This document shows positions 24,326-31,943 of a DNA stretch of 64,000 nucleotides, piece by piece. Each line of letters begins with the position of its first letter. Position 1 is the stretch's first letter. The DNA is from Desnuesiella massiliensis (GTDB lineage: Bacteria; Bacillota; Clostridia; Clostridiales; Clostridiaceae): NCBI RefSeq assembly GCF_001403615.1, contig NZ_LN879456.1:1302001-1366000 (forward strand), written 5' to 3'. A program made the position numbers and the translations under genes. Below the pieces are notes generated by a model. That model did not search any database and was not told the DNA's origin. It saw only the letters and a list, made by a program, of their open reading frames with translations.

Positions 24326-25360
24326 TTAAATATCTTCTTTTTTGAAAATGAACTCAAATAAATCATCTAGAGAATTATCATAACTTTTTTCATCAAATGC
24401 TTCTTCTAGGGCTTCATCATCACATCCATAATATACATATAAGGCATTTAATCTTCGCTGAAGCGGTTCCGTTTTATTTTCAGCTACTCTATATAACATA
24501 GGTAAAGCAGTATCTACGCAACAACTTACTACATCAAGATAACGTTCTCCTAGTGCCATGGGCCCATGAAAACCTTCATCGTCTATAATACATAATAATT
24601 TATATAATTCATCTTGATTTAAACTTGAACAAATCTCACAGGCATAGTCAATAATATCTCTTTCATTACTATTATTAGGATTCCATGACCATCTACTTCT
24701 TCCGGCCCCATACCCCAATAACCATAAAACCTCCTTTAATAATTTTTCGCTATTATGACGTACTAAATGCCTAGCAATAAATAGAGTCACTTTATTATCT
24801 CGCGAGTATGGGTGATTAGATAAAATTAAAAAGTTATCTAATATGTCTTTTTCATCTCCATCTAGGCACTTATCTAACCATGTTAGTGAAAATTTATAAT
24901 CAAAATTCATTTTAGTATACTCTCTCACGTCAGGAAAATTGTTACAATTCAACTCTCGTTTAACTGAAACCTTAATTTTCGTTATAGGTACTCTACCGTG
25001 GTATTCTTCATGTTCAATAAATTCTTTAATAGGTATCCATGCCCCCAGCTTTATGCTTGGTAAATAAAAGAAGATAATTACAGGCAACATATAGTTTTTC
25101 CAATAGTTAAGTTTGTCTTCATCAATATCTAGTTCAAATTCATCTGTTGTCTTATTAAAGTAAGATTGGCCTGTCTTAACTTGAACTGCAACTATTTGGC
25201 CAGTAACATTTTCAGAGTCAACAAATTCTATAAAACCATCTATACCTGTATCTGTTTCTCCTGGAACGTCTCTATAAATACAATTATTTTCATTTACTAT
25301 TTCTTTTAGCTTAATAATCCCCTTATTCTCGGTTTGCTTGCTTGTTTTCCACTTAGGCAT
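24326..25360 (-). CDS. DUF4365 PD-(D/E)XK-nuclease-like cassette protein
   Basis: The 344-aa protein has an N-terminal DUF4365 domain (about 1-145): ENKGIIKLKEIV, GETDTGIDGFIEF with the acidic ligands, and IVAVQVKTGQSYF providing QxK, i.e. a likely nuclease core. The C-terminal 190 residues are helical and may be HEAT-like (DALYVYYGCDDEALEEAFDE region). DUF4365 proteins are common in mobile and defence islands. The ATG at 25360 has AGGAAGG at good spacing; an ATG nine bases upstream is too close to it. It occupies the cassette between attC-like sites 3 and 2. Confidence 0.75.
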   Translation of the reverse strand: MPKWKTSKQTENKGIIKLKEIVNENNCIYRDVPGETDTGIDGFIEFVDSENVTGQIVAVQVKTGQSYFNKTTDEFELDIDEDKLNYWKNYMLPVIIFFYLPSIKLGAWIPIKEFIEHEEYHGRVPITKIKVSVKRELNCNNFPDVREYTKMNFDYKFSLTWLDKCLDGDEKDILDNFLILSNHPYSRDNKVTLFIARHLVRHNSEKLLKEVLWLLGYGAGRSRWSWNPNNSNERDIIDYACEICSSLNQDELYKLLCIIDDEGFHGPMALGERYLDVVSCCVDTALPMLYRVAENKTEPLQRRLNALYVYYGCDDEALEEAFDEKSYDNSLDDLFEFIFKKEDI

Positions 25361-25419
25361 TTTATACATCCTTCCTATTATGTTATTTTCTTTTGAATTG
25401 TCAGTTACCTTCTCATTTC

Positions 25420-25533
25420 ACCTAACGTTTCTAATTCTCGACACCGAGAAGCATAGAAAGCTCTTTTCTTAGCTTCGCAGGTGCAGCTTGGCTGTCTTTT
25501 CAAGCCAAGCTGCACGGGAATTTTTTGTTATGA
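25420..25533 (-). repeat. attC-like site 3
   Basis: In gene orientation it opens TCATAAC then AAAAAATTCCCG and closes CGAGAATTAGAAAC plus GTTAGGT. Two internal hairpins are present: a perfect GTGCAGCTTGGCT/AGCCAAGCTGCAC and an imperfect GAAGCTAAGAAA/TTTCTATGCTTC. Length is 114 bp. It has the same skeleton as site 2 with different but paired stems. No cassette gene ends immediately before it; the 380 bp on that side are non-coding. Confidence 0.75.
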
Positions 25534-25912
25534 GATGTTTAAGGATTGCACTTTCTTTCAATAGTGTAATTTCCTCTTATCTTGTCTTTTCAGAACTTAG
25601 TTCAAGAAAAAAGGGGGATTCGGCAGTCCAACAAATCTAAAATTATATTACATCAACTCTACAAATTACTATTTGTCTATTTATCAGTTTTAACTCTTAC
25701 TAGGTCGTCCCAATTTACAATTCTGAATTAACCTTACTATATAATAGTATCACTTAGTTCCATACTTTGGAATAAGATTTTTCAAGTGAAAGCTTTTCGT
25801 TGTTGATATATAACCAACGTTAAAGTTAGCCATCTAACTTATATCTATACATCGAAGTATAGATAACAAAGATATTGTGTATTAAGTTTTCCTTAAATTA
25901 TGCTTATTTTCT
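25534..25912. other. Non-coding stretch upstream of the cassette array
   Basis: No gene was recognised. The stretch contains a hairpin at 25842-25865 (TATCTATAC/GTATAGATA) downstream of the methyltransferase stop and a short palindrome GTTAGCCATCTAAC at 25826. A promoter for the array could lie here, but I cannot fix one. A former first cassette that has decayed is possible. Confidence 0.4.
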
Positions 25913-26989
25913 TCACTTTAGGATCGCATTAACATAATAAAATTTTTCTCTTCGATGGTTATCCGGGTTGAAGTCACTGTAGAAATACTCTGTATGCTTT
26001 ATGAGCTCTATCTTAAAATTTGCTAAGAGTTCTTTGATATCATTTAAGTCGGCGTAGAAATGAGGTATACCTTTTTCAAATCCATCTCGGCTTATAATGG
26101 CATTTTTGTCTAATTTGTTACATCTATTCTCAATAAATTCTGTACTTTCTTTTGAGCAAAATGACAAATATACCTCACCATTTGGTTTGAGCACCCTTTC
26201 AATTTCTGCAATTGTTTTTTTCATGCCAATTGAATCGGTATGAGAAATAACATGGTAAGCAAAGATACAGTCAAAGGATTGATTGGAGTAATTGAGGGAT
26301 AGCATATCACCAACCTCTGCATTTATAAGCTGATTTTCTTTTGCAGCCCATGTTTTTAAGTATTGAACAGCATAATCAGAAATATCCATTGCTGTTACAT
26401 TGAAACCTTGTTTTGAAAAATAAATGGCATGGCGACCAAGTCCTGTTCCTAAATCTAAAAGATCAACATAACCTGATTCCCTCCATTTATTTGCTAAGTA
26501 AATGCAATTATCTACAGGCTTAAGATGTGGTGATGGGTCAATATTCATCCAATTATGTCCTTTAAGGTTGACAATTTGCTCACTGTTGTTATCCATTTTG
26601 TAATCTATTTCAATATCTCCTTTTACTGTTAGTAGAAAAGTGATACGTGGAAATAGATTAAGCTGGACACCTTTCTTACGTGCTGCTGATGGTGATATCC
26701 CGTGAATCTCTTTGAAAGCGCACGTAAATGACTCTGGAGATTCATAACCATATTTCAAGGCTACATCGATGACCTTTATAGAATTTGTTTGCAGTTCAAT
26801 AGCAGCCAATGTCATACGTCTTCTGCGAATATAATCATATATTGATATATTCATAAACACTGAAAATGTACGCTGAAAACTAACTGTAGATTGACACATT
26901 ATTTTTGCAACTTTATCTAAATCAATGTTGCTGTCTAAGTGATCTTCAATATAATCAAATGCTTCGTTGATTCGTTCATACCAGTTCAA
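25913..26989 (-). CDS. AraC-type HTH fused to SAM-dependent methyltransferase
   Basis: The 358-aa protein has an N-terminal AraC/XylS double HTH (residues 5-108: IDLDKVAKIMCQSTVSFQRTF and VIDVALKYGYESPESFTCAFKEI, ending GISPSAARK), a short linker, then a class I methyltransferase (about 150-300) with LLDLGTGLGRHAIYF as the SAM site and FDCIFAYHVISHTD. The usual AraC effector domain is absent; the methyltransferase sits in its place at the C-terminus. It may methylate a small toxic molecule and control its own response, or use SAM as a signal. The start is TTG with GGAGGGATACG upstream. The gene is on the same strand as the cassettes but has no attC of its own. Confidence 0.8.
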   Translation of the reverse strand: MNWYERINEAFDYIEDHLDSNIDLDKVAKIMCQSTVSFQRTFSVFMNISIYDYIRRRRMTLAAIELQTNSIKVIDVALKYGYESPESFTCAFKEIHGISPSAARKKGVQLNLFPRITFLLTVKGDIEIDYKMDNNSEQIVNLKGHNWMNIDPSPHLKPVDNCIYLANKWRESGYVDLLDLGTGLGRHAIYFSKQGFNVTAMDISDYAVQYLKTWAAKENQLINAEVGDMLSLNYSNQSFDCIFAYHVISHTDSIGMKKTIAEIERVLKPNGEVYLSFCSKESTEFIENRCNKLDKNAIISRDGFEKGIPHFYADLNDIKELLANFKIELIKHTEYFYSDFNPDNHRREKFYYVNAILK

Positions 26990-27111
26990 ACGTATCCCTC
27001 CTCTCTAAAAACAGTATAGTAGATGAATAAATAAAATTCCTTGCACTTTTGGTTTCACTCCTGCAAGGTTATTGCAATAACATTATATACATGTATAGTA
27101 TGTTATATTAA

Positions 27112-27141
27112 AAAGTCCAGCAAATAAACTTGCTGGACTTT
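27112..27141 (-). terminator. Terminator downstream of the VOC gene
   Basis: Perfect 12-bp arms AAAGTCCAGCAA and TTGCTGGACTTT. On the minus strand a T-run follows the stem. Confidence 0.75.
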
Positions 27142-27187
27142 AGTACGTAATAAAATAAGAAAGCGAATCAACTTAACTGTATATTAC
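27139..27187. repeat. Flanking direct repeat, right copy
   Basis: Matches 22238-22285 in direct orientation (TTTAGTACGTAATAAAA, then GCGAATCAACTTAAC). It directly follows a hairpin, as the left copy does. See the left copy. Confidence 0.5.
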
Positions 27188-27210
27188 AGTAAGCCGGATG
27201 CTTTTGAAAA

Positions 27211-27573
27211 TCACTTCGGAAAAACCCGTAACTGTACAGATACCCCGTTTGGGTCATAAACATAGAAATAGCGAGTTTCATCGCCAGGGTTCTGGATGGC
27301 AGAAGGGTTAAGACCTCTGTCCTGTGCAAGCTTATGCATTTCATCCAGTTTATCCGTCTCAAAGCAGATGAACATACCTTTGCCTTCAAACTTCTGACCT
27401 TGTGGCATGCAGACAAGTTCAATCTCAGTTTCTCCGTTGCCATTTGTCAGAAATGCAAGTTCTCCAGGTCCTGCTTTAAAGCGGCGGGAAATAGTTAGTT
27501 CTGTAATCGTCTCATAAAATTCAATAGATTCTTCCAAGTTGTTGACCATTATGGTCACATGCTTAATATGCAT
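27211..27573 (-). CDS. VOC-family (glyoxalase/bleomycin resistance fold) protein
   Basis: The 120-aa protein is a single VOC fold: IKHVTIMVNNLEESIEFYET at the start, LAFLTNGNGETEIELV in the middle and YFYVYDPNGVSVQLRVF at the end. Candidate metal ligands are His at position 5 and Glu near 54. VOC proteins include glyoxalases, dioxygenases and drug-binding proteins; the substrate here cannot be told. AAAGGAGGT precedes the ATG. Ended by the terminator at 27112-27141. Confidence 0.85.
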   Translation of the reverse strand: MHIKHVTIMVNNLEESIEFYETITELTISRRFKAGPGELAFLTNGNGETEIELVCMPQGQKFEGKGMFICFETDKLDEMHKLAQDRGLNPSAIQNPGDETRYFYVYDPNGVSVQLRVFPK

Positions 27574-27891
27574 AGTATAACCTCCTTTTCTTTATGCAAT
27601 CTTAAATAATTATCACACAATAAAATATATAACTCAAGAAGTGTTTTCTTCAACATAAATATATCAAAAATCCCTAGCGTCTAACTTATTAAGTTGGCTG
27701 AATTTTGCATCTAAGAAATATAATATTTTTATTGCAACATCTATAATTCAATGGTATATTATTATTATAATGATATAAAAAGAAAAGTGTATATTTCATA
27801 AAAACTATGAAATATATTATTTTTACCTTTTTGTGCAACCGATTGCATTGTTTGAGTAATTATAACTACTTTTTAGAAGAGGTGTGTATAT
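27574..27891. promoter_or_regulatory. Divergent control region of VOC gene and maltose phosphorylase operon
   Basis: This is 318 bp of AT-rich DNA. On the plus strand it holds a TATAAT-like element near 27766 and the LacI-type operator at 27834-27847, about 45 bases before the phosphorylase start. I cannot fix a convincing -35/-10 pair. Confidence 0.4.
27834..27847. promoter_or_regulatory. LacI-family operator 1 (before mapA)
   Basis: TGCAACCGATTGCA is a near-palindrome of the GalR/LacI operator type with the central CG. The same motif lies before the ABC importer and pgmB operons in this locus, and a LacI-type repressor is encoded between them. Confidence 0.75.
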
Positions 27892-30201
27892 ATGAAAAAT
27901 TATGTTAACATTGACGAATGGAAAATCATAGAGGAAGGTTTTCATGCCGAAGAAAATGAAGTCTATGAAAGCTTTATGAGCCTTGGTAATGGCAACATGG
28001 GCATGAGAGGAAACTTCGAAGAGGATTTTAGCGGAAATACACTAAAAGGAACTTACATTGCTGGGGTTTACTATCCAGATAAAACTCGCGTAGGCTGGTG
28101 GAAAAACGGCTATCCGGAGTATTTTGCAAAGGTTTTAAATGCGGTAAACTTTATTGGAATAAGAGTAAGTATTAACGGAGAAAATCTTGACTTAGCTAAA
28201 GTTAAAATAAATCAGTTCTCAAGAATTCTAAACATGAGAGATGGCTATCTTTTGAGAACCTTTACTATAGAGGACGGTGAAGGAAGAGAAACAAAAGTAG
28301 AAGCAAAAAGATTTCTAAGTATAGCAAATAAGGAGATTGGTGCTATATCTTATAGTGTAACTCCTCAAAATTACCACGGCGTAATAGAATTATCTCCTTA
28401 TTTAGATGGCGATATTAAAAATAAGGATTCTAACTATGATGAAAAATTCTGGGATGAAATAAGCAAAAATGTTTCTGCCTATGCTGGAGACCTAACTATG
28501 AAGACAAAAAAACTAGATTTCTATGTAACCTCAGCTATGAAATATGAAATTCTAGTGGATGGAAATAAGGTAGATCTTACCCCAGAGCTTACTGAAAAAG
28601 AAAAATTCGTAGGAAATAAAGTAGTTCTAGAAGCCTCAAAGGGACATACCGTAACTTTAAATAAGTATATATCAATAACTAGCAATAGATATTATAACAA
28701 TGAGGAATTAGTTTCTAAAGCCTATGAAGCTGTAAATGCTGCTTATGAAGCTGGTTTTGAAGCTCTATTAAAGGCTCATGCTGAAAAATGGCATCATCAT
28801 TGGAATGAGAGTGACATAGTTATAGAAGGTGATGTTAAAGCTCAGCAATCCATAAGATTTAATATCTTCCAATTAAATCAGACCTATACTGGAGAAGACG
28901 AAAGACTTAATATTGGACCAAAGGGCTTTACTGGCGAAAAATACGGTGGAAGCACTTATTGGGATACAGAAGCTTATTGTATACCTTTTTATTTGAGCAC
29001 TGCCGAGGAAGTTATATCAAAAAATCTTTTGATATATAGACATAAACAATTAGATAAAGCTATAGAAAATGCTGAGAAACTTGGCTTTACTAATGGAGCA
29101 GCTTTATACCCAATGGTTACTATGAATGGTGAAGAGTGCCATAATGAATGGGAAATCACCTTTGAGGAAATTCACAGAAACGGTGCCATAGCTCATGCAA
29201 TATATAATTATGTAAACTATACTGGAGATATAGCGCATTTAGGACAATATGGCTTTGAGGTTCTAGTAGGTATTTCTAGATTCTGGGCCCAAAGAGTAAA
29301 CTTCTCAGAAGCAAAAGGTAAATATGTAATGCTAGGTGTCACTGGTCCTAATGAATATGACAACAATGTAAATAATAACTGGTATACAAATACCATAGCT
29401 TGCTGGACTATGGAATATACCTTAGAGGTTATGGACTACTTGAAGAACAATGAGCCTAAGAGATATGAAGAGCTAGTTAAAATATTAAACTTTAATGAAG
29501 AAGAAACCGTTAAATGGAAGGATATAATAGAAAACATGTACTTCCCTGTGGAAGAAAAATTAGGCATATTCCTTCAACAAGATGGCTATATGGATAAAGA
29601 GCAAATCCTGGTTAAGGACTTAGATTCAAAACATTTACCTTTAAATCAAAAATGGTCTTGGGATAGAATTCTCCGTTCCTGCTTTATAAAGCAAGCAGAT
29701 GTACTTCAAGGTATTTATTTCTTTGAAGATAGATATGACTTTGATACTATAAAGAGAAACTTTGACTTCTATGAACCTAGAACTGTTCATGAGTCTTCCC
29801 TTTCCCCTTGCGTTCACTCCATATTAGCTGCAAAAATAGGTATGCAGGAAAAAGCTTACGAGATGTACCTAAGAACAGCAAGGTTAGATTTGGATAACTA
29901 TAATAATGACACAGAGGACGGACTTCATATTACAAGCATGGCTGGAACATGGATGTCCATAGTTCATGGCTTTGGCGGCATGAGAGTAAGACAAGGAGTT
30001 CTATGCTTCAATCCATTTATTCCTGATGCTTGGAGCAAATTCTCCTTTAAGATTATGTTTAGAAAGAATTTATTAAAGGTTACAGTGGATAAATCTAATG
30101 TGGTCATAGAACTTGAAAATGGTTCTGAACTTGCATTAAAGATACACGAAAAAGAATATACTGTTAAACCAGGCTCTACTATAGTAGTAGAAACAATGTA
30201 A
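27892..30201 (+). CDS. Glycoside hydrolase family 65 phosphorylase, probably maltose phosphorylase
   Basis: The 769-aa protein shows the three GH65 domains: an N-terminal beta-sandwich (FMSLGNGNMGMRGNFEED), the central (alpha/alpha)6 barrel (TGEKYGGSTYWDTEAYCIPF) and a C-terminal beta domain. The catalytic acid is the Glu in NEWEITFEEIHRNG. This motif, rather than the EEVCP type of trehalose phosphorylases, matches maltose phosphorylase. The reaction is maltose plus phosphate to glucose plus beta-glucose-1-phosphate, in the cytoplasm. Nigerose or kojibiose cannot be excluded from sequence. First gene of an operon with the glucan phosphorylase 24 bp downstream; GAGGTG precedes the ATG. The nearby pgmB fits the product. 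Confidence 0.85.
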   Translation: MKNYVNIDEWKIIEEGFHAEENEVYESFMSLGNGNMGMRGNFEEDFSGNTLKGTYIAGVYYPDKTRVGWWKNGYPEYFAKVLNAVNFIGIRVSINGENLDLAKVKINQFSRILNMRDGYLLRTFTIEDGEGRETKVEAKRFLSIANKEIGAISYSVTPQNYHGVIELSPYLDGDIKNKDSNYDEKFWDEISKNVSAYAGDLTMKTKKLDFYVTSAMKYEILVDGNKVDLTPELTEKEKFVGNKVVLEASKGHTVTLNKYISITSNRYYNNEELVSKAYEAVNAAYEAGFEALLKAHAEKWHHHWNESDIVIEGDVKAQQSIRFNIFQLNQTYTGEDERLNIGPKGFTGEKYGGSTYWDTEAYCIPFYLSTAEEVISKNLLIYRHKQLDKAIENAEKLGFTNGAALYPMVTMNGEECHNEWEITFEEIHRNGAIAHAIYNYVNYTGDIAHLGQYGFEVLVGISRFWAQRVNFSEAKGKYVMLGVTGPNEYDNNVNNNWYTNTIACWTMEYTLEVMDYLKNNEPKRYEELVKILNFNEEETVKWKDIIENMYFPVEEKLGIFLQQDGYMDKEQILVKDLDSKHLPLNQKWSWDRILRSCFIKQADVLQGIYFFEDRYDFDTIKRNFDFYEPRTVHESSLSPCVHSILAAKIGMQEKAYEMYLRTARLDLDNYNNDTEDGLHITSMAGTWMSIVHGFGGMRVRQGVLCFNPFIPDAWSKFSFKIMFRKNLLKVTVDKSNVVIELENGSELALKIHEKEYTVKPGSTIVVETM

Positions 30202-30224
30202 AATATAATAAGTGAGGTATTGAT

Positions 30225-31850
30225 ATGTTAAATAATAATAATTTACCTAAAGTAGCTTATTTTTGTATGGAGTACGGTTTAGACACCAGCATGAGAACTT
30301 ATGCTGGTGGTTTAGGAATACTAGCTGGAGACTATTTAAAAGGTGCTAAGGATTACAATGTGCCCTTGGTTGGCCTAGGTCTAAAGTGGAAGCAAGGCTA
30401 TACCGATCAGAAAATTGGAAAGGATGGCCGTCCTTATGATAGCTATCATAACTATGACTATGACTTTTTAAAAGATACTGGTATTAAGGTAACTGTGAAA
30501 ATTCGTCAAAGAGATGTAGTGTGTAAGGTATGGGAATTAGATAAATTCGGTAATGCTCCTATTTATTTATTAGACACAGATATTCCTGAAAATGAAGATG
30601 CATGGATTACTGGTCAATTATATGGCTGGTTTGGCGAAGAAAGAATTGCACAGGAAATGGTACTTGGTATTGGCGGAGTTAGAGCCTTAAGAGCTCTTGG
30701 TTATGAAGCTGAGGTATATCATTTTAATGAAGGTCATGCAGTCTTTGCTGGCTTAGAGTTAATGAGAGAAAAGCTAGAAAAAGGTTTTACTTTTAAAGAA
30801 GCATGGGAAGCTTCTAGAGACGAGATAGTGTTCACCACGCATACCCCTATAGTTCAAGGAAATGAATCTCACACCCTTGATAGATTGATGTACATGGGGG
30901 CAAATAATGGATTAACTATTGAGCAAATGATTGAATTAGGTGGAGCTCCTTTTAATATGACTGTAGCAGCCTTAAGATTATCAAGAATATCTAACGGTGT
31001 AGCCCAGCTCCATAAGGAAACCTCAAATAAAATGTGGGAACACATTGAAGATAAATCAGATATTATAGGCATCACTAACGCTATTCATTTACCTACTTGG
31101 GTGGATGATAATATGATAAAGTCCGCTGAAAGTAATGAAGGTCTTTGGGAAAACCATATAAAAAATAAAGAGGCACTTATAGATTTTGTTTATGAAAGAA
31201 ATGGTGTGAAGCTAGCTGCTGATAAATTGTTGATTGGTTTTTCTAGGCGTGCGGCACCTTATAAAAGAAGCAATTTAATTTTCACAGATAAGGCAATAAT
31301 TGAACCTCTACTAAGAGAAGGAAAGATACAGATAGTATTCTCCGGTAAAGCTCATCCTTTAGATGATACAGGAAAGAAAATAGTTGAAAACATAGTAGCT
31401 ATGTCTAAAGAGTATCCAAATTCCGTGGTTTTCTTAGAAAATTATGATATGACCATTGGAAGAATGCTAACTAGAGGCTCTGATGTATGGCTAAATAATC
31501 CTAGAAGACCTTTAGAAGCTAGTGGCACCTCTGGAATGAAGGCAGCCATGAATGGTGTTCTAAACTGCTCCATATTAGATGGCTGGTGGCCTGAAGCTTA
31601 CAATCATGGTGTAAATGGATGGCAATTTGGAGATGGTAAATCAGTAGATGATTTTAGCACCTTAGAAGAATTAGATGAGTATGATCTAAGAGCTTTATAC
31701 AAGGTTTTATTAGAAGAAGTTCTTCCAACCTACTATGGAAACAGAGAAAAATGGGTAGAAATGATGAAGAACAGCATATTAAGCACTAAAGAATATTTCT
31801 CAGTAAAAAGAATGTTAGAAGAATATTATAGTAAAATGTATATAAAATAG
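30225..31850 (+). CDS. glgP: Short-form alpha-glucan phosphorylase (GT35)
   Basis: At 541 aa this is much shorter than the 800-residue glycogen phosphorylases but is the known short alpha-glucan phosphorylase type: the N-terminus begins KVAYFCMEYGLD, then MRTYAGGLGILAGDYLK. The pyridoxal-phosphate lysine is in EASGTSGMKAAMNG, and NEGHAVFAGLE and HTPIVQGNESH are conserved. It releases alpha-glucose-1-phosphate from maltodextrins or glycogen. It is co-transcribed with the GH65 gene, so longer maltodextrins and maltose can both be phosphorolysed without spending ATP on each glucose. RBS GTGAGGT. Confidence 0.88.
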   Translation: MLNNNNLPKVAYFCMEYGLDTSMRTYAGGLGILAGDYLKGAKDYNVPLVGLGLKWKQGYTDQKIGKDGRPYDSYHNYDYDFLKDTGIKVTVKIRQRDVVCKVWELDKFGNAPIYLLDTDIPENEDAWITGQLYGWFGEERIAQEMVLGIGGVRALRALGYEAEVYHFNEGHAVFAGLELMREKLEKGFTFKEAWEASRDEIVFTTHTPIVQGNESHTLDRLMYMGANNGLTIEQMIELGGAPFNMTVAALRLSRISNGVAQLHKETSNKMWEHIEDKSDIIGITNAIHLPTWVDDNMIKSAESNEGLWENHIKNKEALIDFVYERNGVKLAADKLLIGFSRRAAPYKRSNLIFTDKAIIEPLLREGKIQIVFSGKAHPLDDTGKKIVENIVAMSKEYPNSVVFLENYDMTIGRMLTRGSDVWLNNPRRPLEASGTSGMKAAMNGVLNCSILDGWWPEAYNHGVNGWQFGDGKSVDDFSTLEELDEYDLRALYKVLLEEVLPTYYGNREKWVEMMKNSILSTKEYFSVKRMLEEYYSKMYIK

Positions 31851-31851
31851 C

Positions 31852-31872
31852 AAAGGGAGTTCGTCTCCCTTT
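31852..31872 (+). terminator. Short hairpin after glgP
   Basis: The arms AAAGGGAG and CTCCCTTT enclose a 5-base loop immediately after the stop. It may act together with the stronger hairpin at 31891-31930. Confidence 0.5.
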
Positions 31873-31890
31873 ACTATTTATCTTAATAAA

Positions 31891-31930
31891 AAAAACTAGT
31901 CAGTTGTAATCATACATTTGACTAGTTTTT
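31891..31930. terminator. Bidirectional terminator between glgP and the repressor gene
   Basis: The arms AAAAACTAGTCA and TGACTAGTTTTT pair perfectly, with A-run and T-run flanks. It lies between convergent genes. The TAGTCA/TGACTA stem is shared with the hairpin at 37535-37593 and with the subterminal part of repeat family 1. Confidence 0.75.
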
Positions 31931-31943
31931 CTTAATAATACAT

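Noticed and set aside
22962..25533. CRISPR array in the repeat-rich cassette region
   Set aside because: Only three long imperfect palindromes, spaced about 1.1 kb apart by genes; no short direct repeats with spacers.
27168..27443. Minus-strand frame of 91 codons over the VOC gene
   Set aside because: It overlaps the VOC gene in another frame, has no RBS and no family likeness.
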